This document shows, piece after piece, positions 54,592 through 63,773 of a stretch of DNA of 64,000 nt. The notes under the pieces were generated by a model. It saw only the letters and a list, made by a program, of their open reading frames with translations. It searched no databases and was not told the origin of the DNA. The translations under genes and the position numbers were made by a program. The stretch is from Candidatus Altimarinota bacterium (GTDB taxonomy: Bacteria; Patescibacteriota; Gracilibacteria; BD1-5; UBA2023). The DNA is taken from positions 62,001-126,000 of the forward strand of contig JABFSX010000003.1 in assembly GCA_013268835.1 (NCBI GenBank). The letters run 5' to 3'. Position 1 is the stretch's first letter, and each line of letters begins with the position of its first letter.

Positions 54592-56313
54592 ATGGAACAG
54601 ACAATAATCATCGATGAGATTCTTTTTTCACTTGCGAAAAATCAGAATATTACCACCAAAGAAGCCTTTCATAAAATAAAAAATGAGGTTTTAGCAAAAT
54701 ACCAAGTTTCCGAATGACCTTCACACATTCGGATGATCGAGCGATATGAGGAGCTTCTTACTCTCTCTGAAATTCCAGACGAGATTCGTATTCGAAAAGT
54801 GCTTCGTAAAAGAGCGGTACGATCGCTCTCTGGAGTTTCAGTGATTTCACTGCTGACCAAGTTTTGGGGATGTCCTGGAAAGTGTATCTATTGTCCTACG
54901 TATGAGGGTCTTCCAAAGAGCTATATTTCTGATGAGCCAGCCGTTCAACGAGCGGAGATGAATGCATTTGATCCGTTTCGTCAAGTACAGAATAGACTTC
55001 AATCACTTCGTATGACAGGAAATGCAATATCAAAATGTGATGTTCGGATTATTGGTGGAACTTGGAGTGTTTACCCAGTTGCATATCAGGAAGATTTTAT
55101 CAAACAAATCTATGATGCTCATACAGCATTTGAATATACTATTCGAACAAAATCAGAAAATGGAGGTGAAAATAATCCATTTCTTTCAGCATCGATAGAT
55201 TCTCATCCAGATTGGATTCCTTCACAGACACTTGAAGAAGCAAAAAAAAGAAATGAAACAGCAAAAAGTCGAGTGATCGGTATGGCGATCGAAACCCGTC
55301 CAGATTGGATTACTCCGGAAGAGATTATTCGGTTGCGTCAATATGGAGTGACTCGTGTAGAGATTGGATATCAGACAACTCATGATTATATCAATGAACT
55401 CAATAAAAGATGACACGGAAATAAGGAATCCATAGAAGCCACGAGACTTTTGAAAGATGCAGGATTCAAGGTAGTAGCACATATGATGCCAGGTCTCGTT
55501 TGAGCAACACCAGAGCTCGATCGATTAGCTATGAATGAAGTATTTGCAAATTCACTTTATCGTCCTGATGAACTCAAGATCTATCCAATGGTGGTAACTC
55601 CCAACTCTGAACTCACCGAGCTCTGGGAGAGATGAGAATTTGTTCCCTATGAAGATGATATACTTATTCCACTTATGGCAGAGCTCCAAGGAATGATTCC
55701 TGAATATGTTCGCTTAAATCGTATGTATCGTGATATTCCAGCTCATGAGATTCTTGCGGGGTCCAAACTTGCCAACTTGAGACAAGTTACTGAGATTGCT
55801 ATGCGAGCTCGTGGTATCACTCGTCATGATATCTCAGCTCGTGAGATCCGTGCTCGTGCCAATAATCCTCAAGATGCCATCCTAGATGTTATATTTTATG
55901 AGGCAAGCGATGGTCATGAATACTTCATTCAGATGATTGATCCAGTAGATCGTACGCTTTTTGGGGTATGTCGTATGCGAATCCCTTCACAGATATTTAC
56001 AGGTGAATCACACTTTATTCCAGAACTTGATAATTCTGCCCTGATTCGTGAACTCCATGTATTTGGTGATCAAATACCGGTATGAGTATCTGGTTTTTCT
56101 TCTCATATTTGAGATGATTTAGTGCCTATGGCAGGTCAACATATGGGATTCTGAAAGAAAATGCTCCAAAAATGTGAAGATATCTGTAATGAAAAATATA
56201 AAAGTGTCAAAAAGATTGCGGTTATCTCTGGAATCGGTGCCAGAGAATACTATAGAAATCGAGGATATGAGCTAAAAAATGAATATATGATAAAGAATAT
56301 TGACAGAACGTAG
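54592..56313 (+). CDS. elp3: Elp3-type tRNA U34 carboxymethyltransferase
   Basis: 573 residues. Radical-SAM domain with Cys94-x3-Cys98-x2-Cys101 (FWGCPGKCIYCPTYEGLPKSY) as the Fe-S ligands, then IIGGTWSVYP, AIETRPDWIT, GVTRVEIGYQTTHDYI. A C-terminal GNAT acetyltransferase region (VRELHVFG...VPMAGQHMGFGKKMLQKCEDIC...GIGAREYYRNRGYEL) follows; Gly there is often TGA. Elp3 uses acetyl-CoA and SAM to make cm5U at wobble U34. It is common in archaea and eukaryotes and sporadic in bacteria. It is divergent from tRNA-Gly(UCA), a U34-containing tRNA. Confidence 0.92.
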
Positions 56314-56464
56314 ATATATTTCAATATTTGACATTATCGAAAATATAAGATATCCTCTTCACCGAGTTATACATACCCACATAAAAATGTCTCTATTGAA
56401 TCTCTTGATTTAGTGATTGCTATATGTAAAATGTGCTCACTTTATTTCTTTTCTTCTCTAAACT

Positions 56465-56974
56465 ATGAAACTCACTAACCGTGGTTTTACCCTCGTTGAA
56501 CTTATGATCGTTATTGCGATTATTGGTATCCTTGCTGCTGCTCTCTTCCCATCACTTACAAGTTATCTTAAACGAGGTCGTGATACGGCTCGTGCTTCAG
56601 GTGTTAAGGAGATCTCAACTGCCGTTGCCGCATATCAAGTAGATAAGCAACAACTTCCTACTGGAGTAGGAACCAATGGTGGTTGTGTTAATTCAGGTTC
56701 ACTTACAGCATACATCCAAAAATTTCCTGTTGATCCAAATGCAACACTTATTTGTGTTGGTGCTGCTGCTGGTATCTATGGTTATGGAACATGACAAATT
56801 AGCTGAACAACAACAGCTATCATAACTGCCATATTTGAAAATGCTAATGGTGGTAATACTGGTGGTGTTAGTATCGGTGCATATCAAAATTCTGTTGGAA
56901 CAATGACAGGTACTGTATTATCTGTAGATACTGCCATAAAGGGTAATGGTTCAGGATATGTTGTTCGCAATTAA
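56465..56974 (+). CDS. Type IV major pilin-like protein, copy 1
   Basis: 169 residues. Prepilin leader MKLTNRG cut before FTLVELMIVIAIIGILAAALFPSL (Glu5 conserved), then a helix and a Gly/Thr/Asn-rich globular head with two Cys (about residues 74 and 97) that could form a disulfide. Two TGAs give Gly late in the protein (YGTGQISGTTT). TGA-terminated reading would cut the head and lose the C-terminus. The leader tract TTTCTTTTCTTCTCTAAAC before ATG is pyrimidine-rich. Type IV pili act in attachment, twitching or DNA uptake. Confidence 0.92.
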
Positions 56975-56997
56975 TTATTTCTTTTCTTCTCTAAACT

Positions 56998-57507
56998 ATG
57001 AAACTCACTAACCGTGGTTTTACCCTCGTTGAACTTATGATCGTTATTGCGATTATTGGTATCCTTGCTGCTGCTCTCTTCCCATCACTTACAAGTTATC
57101 TTAAACGAGGTCGTGATACGGCTCGTGCTTCAGGTGTTAAGGAGATCTCAACTGCCGTTGCCGCATATCAAGTAGATAAGCAACAACTTCCTACTGGAGT
57201 AGGAACCAATGGTGGTTGTGTTAATTCAGGTTCACTTACAGCATACATCCAAAAATTTCCTGTTGATCCAAATGCAACACTTATTTGTGTTGGTGCTGCT
57301 GCTGGTATCTATGGTTATGGAACATGACAAATTAGCTGAACAACAACAGCTATCATAACTGCCATATTTGAAAATGCTAATGGTGGTAATACTGGTGGTG
57401 TTAGTATCGGTGCATATCAAAATTCTGTTGGAACAATGACAGGTACTGTATTATCTGTAGATACTGCCATAAAGGGTAATGGTTCAGGATATGTTGTTCG
57501 CAATTAA
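56998..57507 (+). CDS. Type IV major pilin-like protein, copy 2
   Basis: Identical in protein and DNA to copy 1, including the leader sequence and both TGAs. It starts 23 bases after the copy 1 stop. A terminator hairpin follows at 57533, so the two copies probably share one transcript, which would raise pilin dosage. Alternatively one copy could be the substrate of antigenic variation, for which no silent cassettes are seen here. Confidence 0.92.
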
Positions 57508-57532
57508 TTCTTGATTTCTTTGCTTAAATTTA

Positions 57533-57565
57533 TAAAATACAGGGTACTTACCCTGTATTTTATTT
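57533..57565 (+). terminator. Terminator/attenuator after the duplicated pilins
   Basis: Stem AAAATACAGGGTA/TACCCTGTATTTT with a short loop, T-tract; directly upstream of the third pilin start. Confidence 0.85.
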
Positions 57566-57567
57566 TT

Positions 57568-58074
57568 ATGCTTTTTCGTCGTATTGGATTTACTCTTGTA
57601 GAGATGATAATAGTTATTTCAGTTATCGGTATCTTGGTTGCCTCAATATACCCTCAAGTTATAGTATACCTTGTTCGGGGGCGAGATACGGAACGTATTG
57701 GTGGAATTAAACAACTATCTATAGCAGTAACAGCATATCAGGTAAAAAATCAAATTCTTCCAGTATGAACTGGAACTAGCAATAAATGTATTAATCAATC
57801 TATTCTTAGTGCTTTTTATTTTCAAAAATTCCCTATTGATCCTATTAATACTAGCCTTCATTGAGATTGTAATCTCTCTTGAATGTTTGGCTATGGAACA
57901 GGAAAAATTCTTGCAGAAAATAAAGCAGTTATTTCTGCATATTTGGAGAATCCAAATGGTGGAAATACCTGATCAATTAATGAGTATCAGGGTGATGCTA
58001 AATCAAATAGTACAATGAGTGAGATTAATTTCTTAAAAAAGTGATCGGGTTCAGGATATGTGATACATAACTAG
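57568..58074 (+). CDS. Type IV pilin-like protein 3
   Basis: 168 residues. MLFRRIGFTLVEMIIVISVIGILVASIYPQ is the leader and helix; cleavage before FTLVE. The head matches the first pilin in order (two Cys, YGTGK, ending GSGSGYVIHN) but has diverged, so it is an older duplicate. Six or more TGAs encode Gly, against two in the major copies. It starts a few bases after the terminator hairpin, so its expression may be lower. The longer frame from 57511 overlaps the hairpin and is unlikely. Confidence 0.88.
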
Positions 58075-58120
58075 CTTGCTTTTCAATACCAAATAGATAC
58101 ACTATGTAAAATTTTTATTT

Positions 58121-58687
58121 ATGTTTTTTCGTCGTGGTGGCTTCACTCTTCTTGAACTCATGATTGTTATGTCAATTTTGGGAATTATGATAGCTGCAAT
58201 ATATCCACAGACAGTTTTTTACTATGCTCGGAGTAGGGATCTAGAACGCCTTTCTGAGATCAAAGATCTTTCTGCCATGATACAAGATTACAGTAGAATA
58301 TATTCAGTATATCCTGCAACGGAGAATGCAAATGCCACTGCTAGTGGGAATTGTGTTTCGGAGATATTTTTATGGCCAGATGCCCTACCACACATTCGAG
58401 ATAAGCAATTTTCTCAATTATGAGGATCATGAATTTCTCTTAAAAAAGACCCTTCGGGGTATATATTTGATCCACTTTTTTGTAGTGTGGCAGGTTCATA
58501 CTTTTATAACAAGATGGATGCTTATGGATTAGTCGCAGCTCGTATGGAATTACAGGTTACTGGTGCCAATTATAACACAATGGTAGATCTAAATAATCCT
58601 ACAAAGATTAATGATTTGGTAAAAGCACAACCCCTTGATAAGGATGCGAATGATCCAGATAAAATATTTCTTATAATAACAAACTAA
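58121..58687 (+). CDS. Type IV pilin-like protein 4
   Basis: 188 residues. MFFRRGGFTLLELMIVMSILGIMIAAIYPQ is the leader and helix. The head differs from the first three (FLWPDALPHIRDKQFSQLGGSG..., long C-terminal domain ending in KIFLIITN) and has two Cys. It may be a minor pilin. Three TGAs read as Gly. It is the last gene of the pilin cluster and overlaps nothing; gatC converges from the other strand 7 bases away. Confidence 0.86.
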
Positions 58688-58694
58688 TAGTTTG

Positions 58695-58973
58695 TTATTC
58701 TCCTATCATAATCCCTCATAGTACAATCTGATGTGCTGCTTTTTTTTGTTTTGAACAGTTAAGTAGGTTATCTGCAATATTGCTACTAGATATAACATCT
58801 TCACGAAGGGTGAGTATAGGATTCCCACTTCGAGAAATATCTGTTACCATTGATGTGTCAGTTTTTGAAAGAGATTCAAATGAGTCTAGAACACTAGATA
58901 TCTCTAGGTTACTTCATGGGTGAAGTGCGGTAAGTTTTCCAAGATGCTCAATTTGTGCTTGTGTGAGTGACAT
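58695..58973 (-). CDS. gatC: Glu/Asp-tRNA amidotransferase subunit C
   Basis: 92 residues. Matches GatC by size and order: SLTQAQIEHLGKLTALHPGSN (N-terminal helix), FESLSKTDTSMV, and LREDVISSSNIADNLL, the conserved LREDxV block, then the C-terminal tail. GatC is a small stabilising subunit of the enzyme that converts Glu-tRNA-Gln or Asp-tRNA-Asn to Gln-tRNA or Asn-tRNA. gatA and gatB are not adjacent here. Two TGAs give Gly (HPGSN and LGGIM). Confidence 0.82.
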
Positions 58974-59008
58974 TTTTTATTATAATATGCACATAATATA
59001 ATAAAAAT

Positions 59009-59410
59009 ATGCCTAAAATCAAGGATATCATCGAGAATATGAAATTAAATGGTACAGAATACCATGATTTGAATCTACTTGTTTCAAAACGAGTTTGGCT
59101 TATTGTAGCAACACTATACTATCTTTCATATCTTTTTACGGTATGAGGTTTCTATTTTGGTCCAATATCTCTCGAATATCTTTCGATGATAACATTTCAT
59201 TTGTATTCAGTTCTTGTTATCGCAACTGCTTGGTTTTTTTATTCACTCTCTGAATATGCTGTTATGGTATATTTTCCACAGAAAAAATGACTTATTTTTA
59301 TTCCGATTGTTGTTTGAGTAGTTGTCACTATCACTATATTAGTTGCTCATATTGGTATTTTTGGGGATTTTGGTGGTACCATAAATAGTCTTATGTCACG
59401 TATTAAATAA
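59009..59410 (+). CDS. Small polytopic membrane protein
   Basis: 133 residues with a soluble start and three hydrophobic segments (about residues 30-50, 60-80, 95-118). No recognised family. TGAs give Gly in VGGFYFG and KGLIF. The start is divergent from gatC with 35 bases between. Confidence 0.62.
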
Positions 59411-59426
59411 TCCTGTTTTTTTGTTT

Positions 59427-59972
59427 ATGTTAAAGTTTTTACTTCTACTTATTCCGTTTTTTTTAAGTGCATGTACTTTTTTACCTGGTACCCAGGTGGA
59501 GGTTCAAGATAATGCGAGTGTATACACGGGTTCTTGATTTTCTATGCAAGTTCCAGCTATATGGACAACAAATACTGGGGTGCTCCTTGGGAATCCCAAG
59601 ATGGGCTCTCTTGAATTAGCACTTATCTCACCAGAGGTTCGATATGGATTTTCGAATAATCTTATTATTATTCGAGATACACTCAATGGTATTATTACTT
59701 CAGCAAGATATGCGGAACTCAATGCTGCTCAAACAAAATGAAATTATTTAGAATATGTAAGAATAAAAAATGATCCTATTCTTTATTCTGATAGTGATGA
59801 ATCTCGTGTAATTGTATTTGAAGCAAAATATAACCCATCAACACCAAAATTAAAATTTATTCAGACTACAAAAGTCTGTGGTACTAGTGTATATATGATT
59901 CATTTCGCTATCGCACTTGATAAGTCTCCTGATGCTTATATTGCCCTTGCGAAGACATTTGCTTGCAACTAA
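59427..59972 (+). CDS. Lipoprotein, unknown function
   Basis: 181 residues. Lipobox in MLKFLLLLIPFFLSACTF: Ala-Cys at residue 16, so lipid attachment is expected. The rest is a soluble domain with one further Cys pair near the C-terminus (VCG..FACN) and no motif I know. Two TGAs give Gly. It follows the membrane protein 17 bases downstream and precedes the tRNA-Cys promoter. Confidence 0.7.
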
Positions 59973-59977
59973 AAGAT

Positions 59978-60004
59978 TTGCTTTTTCCTTATTTTCTCTA
60001 TAAT
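59978..60004 (+). promoter_or_regulatory. Putative tRNA-Cys promoter
   Basis: -35 TTGCTT (59978-59983), 15-base T-rich spacer, perfect -10 TATAAT (59999-60004), 12 bases before the tRNA. Confidence 0.68.
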
Positions 60005-60016
60005 GCACGAGTCTCA

Positions 60017-60090
60017 GGCGCTATGGCAGATCGGTTATGCAGAAGCCTGCAAAGCTTTGTAGCCCGGTTCGACTCCGGGTGGTGCCTCCA
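60017..60090 (+). tRNA. tRNA-Cys(GCA)
   Basis: Acceptor GGCGCTA/TGGTGCC, anticodon stem GAAGC/GCTTT with loop CTGCAAA (anticodon GCA), T-stem CCCGG/CCGGG with loop TTCGACT, discriminator T (U73 is the Cys identity base), encoded CCA. Confidence 0.93.
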
Positions 60091-60127
60091 GTCTTACACT
60101 TCATACTTTACTAGGTTTCCTAGTACT

Positions 60128-60157
60128 CAAAAGAGCTCTATATAGAGCTCTTTTTGT
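60128..60157 (+). terminator. Terminator of tRNA-Cys
   Basis: A-tract, near-perfect stem AAGAGCTCTATA/TATAGAGCTCTT, T-tract. Confidence 0.88.
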
Positions 60158-60660
60158 TATTTACTACTAGTTCGACACTGTCAATTCAAAGAGCTTAAGT
60201 GGATCTTCTTGTATTTCTGGAATTTCCTCTTTGCAAAGGACATTATTGAGGAGTTCGAAATTAAATCCTGCAAGTATATTATATTTTTCAATATTGCTTT
60301 TTCTTGTATTCGATTTCTGTTTTCTATTTTTTCAATTTTTGAATCTGTATTTCTTTTTTGAACCCGCAATCCTTTATTCATACAATAAAAATTATTGCGT
60401 ATGCTATCCACAAATGTTTCAAAGGCTTTATGGGTTGTAATTTGTGAAAAAATGATATTATATCTGTGCCAAAAAATATTTCCGTCTTATTTTATCATTT
60501 CAACATACAGTTTAAGTATGTGTTCTAAAAATGATTTAGGGCTTATGCCACCCACCTCTATTTCAGAACACTGAACAGGATGGTAAATGGTTTTTGGCGA
60601 AACACATTCAGGATATAAAGTCCCTTTTGTTTTTTTACTAATAGATCCATTTAAGAATTA
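60157..60660 (-). pseudogene. Decayed reading frame, perhaps recombinase-like remnant
   Basis: On the reverse strand the frame is open from about 60657 to 60490 and, after one TAA at 60487-60489, again down to TAA at 60157-60159. The first piece (GTLYPECV...YHPVQCSEIEVGGISPKSFLEHILKLYVEMIK) has spaced Cys and the second (FETFVDSIRNNFYCMNKGLRVQKR...KIEKIENRNRIQEKA) ends in a coiled-coil-like part, an order reminiscent of the zinc-ribbon and helical C-terminus of large serine recombinases. No start codon joins the halves. I see no intact gene in 60158-60719; the remnant assignment is weak. Confidence 0.35.
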
Positions 60661-60719
60661 GAAAACCAAAGACTTTACATCAAAAATGTGAAGTCTTTTA
60701 TTTTTTATCTTTATTATTT

Positions 60720-61079
60720 ATGAATACCATTGATGATAAGACGCTTATTTTTACTATTTCATACTGGTTCAGTAATAGTGATGATTTCAGGTATCTTCAC
60801 GATGCTGAAAAATACCCACTTATTTCATATAGCATTACCACAAACCTTATGAATGCGATTAATGATAATTATATCGAAGATTGGGTAAAGAAAGAAATGG
60901 GATTTCAAGGATTAGATTATGGCAGTTTTAATAAATCTAATAAGGTTAGAAAAGATGATTGACTGACTTGGCATTTTGGTATTTATAGCAAAAACCATAA
61001 CAGTCCTATTGGTCGCTGAACCATTGATTGCGTTCATGCATGAAATATGGCTGATTTTAGAAAATTTCTTGATATCTAA
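60720..61079 (+). CDS. Unknown small protein
   Basis: 119 residues. MNTIDDKTLIFTISYWFSNSDDFRYLHDAEKYPL... is soluble, aromatic-rich and without membrane helices. Late segments TWHFGIYSKNHNSPIGRGTIDCVHAGNMADFRKFLDI contain a TGA-encoded Gly twice. I recognise no family. It follows a decayed region and precedes the J-domain gene by 6 bases. Confidence 0.6.
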
Positions 61080-61085
61080 TAAACT

Positions 61086-61772
61086 GTGGGTAAATACTTC
61101 AAAAACTCATCCTATACTGAAACTTCCTTAAACAAGGAACGCAAAAAATTATCTTTCAAATATCATCCAGATAAATGATGAAAGGAGGGTGACTTTATAG
61201 CGATGAATGAAGAATATGAAGTATTATTGAAGCAAGTTCAAAATAGCCCTATCCAATCCCAAATACCAGAAGAAAGCAAGAAGAAAGAAAATAACTACCA
61301 ATATCAAAAATCAACAAGTTATCAAGGACAATGATTTCATAAAGATGAGTTTATCAAATACAATAAAAGCAAAACTACAAAACAAGTAGAGCCAACTTTT
61401 TCAATCAAGAAGTATTTTCAAAATAAGATATTTTATCGAATTATATTCGTAATTACATCAACCCTTTGGCTTCCTGCTGGTATTCATTTAGATGTACCAT
61501 TATTTGTGATTGTTATTTTTTATAGTATCCCTCTTATATTTGCCTTATATACACGCATTCATACATTTGCTTGGTTTATGAACTTATTGTTTTCTGGGTT
61601 TGTTATCGCAAAATTACAACTCACTTTTATGATGCCTTATTTTAATTTCTGGTTTTTCTTTTTAATGTTTTATGGCATTGCTTATTCTATTAGCACTATG
61701 CCATACCAGCAAGCATATACGAGAAAACAATGGAATGAACTATGAAGAAAATTCAAGGACAATTTTTTATAA
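61086..61772 (+). CDS. J-domain (DnaJ-like) membrane protein
   Basis: 228 residues with a GTG start. The N-terminal J-domain reads YFKNSSYTETSLNKERKKLSFKYHPDKGGKEGDFIAMNEEYEVLLKQ: helix II, the HPD loop and helix III; the two glycines after HPDK are consecutive TGA codons. It lacks the Gly/Phe and zinc regions of DnaJ, so it is a class III J-protein. Membrane helices follow (about residues 125-205), ending in a basic tail. J-proteins recruit Hsp70 (DnaK) to particular sites; here probably the membrane. The last 31 bases overlap the next small frame, which was not called. Confidence 0.78.
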
Positions 61773-61799
61773 TCCTATTTTTACCACTAACTTTCTTTT

Positions 61800-62807
61800 A
61801 TGAAATATATTTTATCAACAATATTAATTTCCCTGATATTGACTTCGTGTTCTACATCAGAAGAACAACAATCAATCATTTCATCAGTTCCAGTTATTCA
61901 ATCTTGAACTATACAAACAGATACAATCACTTCTTCTGTCCCAATAAATACAGGAACAATTTCCACGGGTTCAATGGTCGCAAAAGTTCGCACTTTATGA
62001 ATGGAAAATAATAATGTTATCCTTTGGGAAGATGGGAAAAAATTAGATAGCCTTACAACAAAAGGAAATATAGACTTTTCAAATGTTGAAAGTTGTGATG
62101 TTCCAAAAGAAAAAACAGCCTATAAAATACTTCAAGCAACAGGTGAATATGGTATAGTTCAAAAAGTATGGAATACTTGCGGAGGTGTTGTTGAAAAAGT
62201 ATATTATTCAATTCCACTGACTTCCAATGTAGATACTCTTCAAGAAGTTTATAAAGGCTTTGATACTGTAAAAGTGAATAGTTCAACTATAAGTATTATA
62301 AATACTGATGAGGTTGTAAATATTGAAAATGAAGAATGAATGGGTATGGTTGCGAAATCAACACTTATAAAAGAATGATATAAACAAGAATGAAAGTATT
62401 GGATTAAAGTTATTAACTTATCATCACTTCCTAATTCTAAGGAAGTTCAAAAAATAGAAATACAGAAACCCATATCGCTAAACGGAATGTATCTCTATAA
62501 ATGAGATAGTGAAGACTATTCCATAGTCGTAAAAAATGTTTCTGATAAAAGTTTTCAGGTGGAAATGACTTCATCAAATGACGATAATAAGGCAGGTATG
62601 GATGATTGAACCTTCAAAATACAATCTGATGGAAGTTGGTTAATGTTTCTTGATGGTGATGGAACTTCTGAAAGCCCGAACTGTAATAACTTAAAAATTC
62701 AATGAAAAATTGAAAATAATACTTTTATCATTACTTCCGCTGAATGATTATTTGAATGTTATTCTGGAATGCCACCCGTCAAAAAAGCAATATACTACAA
62801 ACAATAA
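61800..62807 (+). CDS. Lipoprotein, unknown function
   Basis: 335 residues. MKYILSTILISLILTSCSTSEE has a lipobox (LTSC). A Ser/Thr/Ile-rich linker (QSIISSVPVIQSGTIQTDTITSSVP) precedes a repeated beta-type domain of about 130 residues twice (ENNNVILWEDGKKLDSL... and GMYLYKGDSEDYSIVVKN...), with two Cys late. About ten TGAs are Gly. Standard-code reading splits it at several points. The family is unknown. Confidence 0.7.
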
Positions 62808-62840
62808 CACTAATTTATTTAGTAATTCTAACTTTTTCTT

Positions 62841-63647
62841 ATGAAAAAACTCATACCTATTTTATTCCTACTTATTTCAGTTCCAGTATTTGCTGATACA
62901 GCAATTCCAACCACGCCAGCAGTTGCGGATTTTATGATTACGACTATTCGTCCAGCATCATATACAGCAAGAACACCGCAATGTAAAACAGATGGTTGAC
63001 TCATTAGGGCAATATCTAAGGATTATTATAATTCAGTAATGAGTGTTGTTGAAAAATGGAAAGTTGACATTGAAGCAAGTCGTCAATTGACACCTGCCGA
63101 AAAGAAAGATTATGATTATGTTAAGTCAGTGTTTACAGTAGAAAAGAATGCCCCAAAAGCACCAAGTTGGAAAATATGTGATGTTGCTATGACAAACTTT
63201 ATAGCAAATATTGAGACAATGGCTACTGATTATTCAAAAAATAAAACAGCAGTATTAAATGATTATAAGACGGCACAAATGACGGTTGTTAATAACAAAG
63301 TTTCAACATTTACAAGCCCTACATTGAATAAAGTTATAGCAGTGGTTAATTTTAGAGATGTCGTTTCTAATAGTAGCGTATTAAAATCTTATGATTTAGT
63401 TCTAAAAGTAAAAACGGATGTTTCATGAAAGGTTGTATCACAAAGTGTAATGATGAAGAATTATGTTGTTAATAATAAAATGGCTGAATTCTATGGATTT
63501 AAGATCCCATCAGTAAATCCACTTTCGCTTCAAAAAATATTTAACTGGTATTCAGTATCTGGTAATTCAGTTTATACAGATTATGGTAATGCAGCAGTGT
63601 ATCCTTTAAGTCAACGTGTTGGTGTAATCTATTATATAGAAATGTAA
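62841..63647 (+). CDS. Secreted protein, unknown function
   Basis: 268 residues. Signal peptide MKKLIPILFLLISVPVFA, then a helical domain (KDYYNSVMSVVEKWKVDIEASRQLTPAEKKDYDYVKSVF) with two Cys (about 51 and 115) and a beta-rich C-terminal half (VVSQSVMMKNYVVNNK...WYSVSGNSVYTDYGNAAVYPLSQRVGVIYYIEM). TGA gives Gly in TDGGLIR and in TDVSGKV. No family recognised. It follows the lipoprotein by 33 bases and ends before a terminator. Confidence 0.7.
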
Positions 63648-63730
63648 TAAAATAGTATTTCGATTAGTTTATTTTAATATTCATAGTAATTTCTATATAT
63701 TTCCCATTCTAGGACCTCCAATAAATACTC

Positions 63731-63758
63731 AAAAACTCTCTGAAAAGAGAGTTTTTTA
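63731..63758. terminator. Terminator between convergent genes
   Basis: Stem AAAACTCTC/GAGAGTTTT with a short loop and T-tract. Confidence 0.85.
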
Positions 63759-63773
63759 TTGTATATAGGCTAC

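Larger units (their letters stand above)
56442..57509 (+). repeat. Perfect 533-bp tandem duplication carrying a pilin gene
   Basis: Unit 1 at 56442-56974, unit 2 at 56975-57507 with the identity running 2 bases further. Both gene and leader are copied. I saw no difference between the copies by eye. Confidence 0.93.

Noticed and set aside
54405-54617. Forward reading frame across tRNA-Gly(UCA)
   Set aside because: It translates the tRNA antisense; the cloverleaf and divergent promoters explain the sequence better.
61742-62011. Small frame MKKIQGQFFIILF... overlapping the J-protein and lipoprotein
   Set aside because: The lipoprotein at 61800 in another frame has a signal peptide, lipobox and long continuous reading; this frame has no such support.
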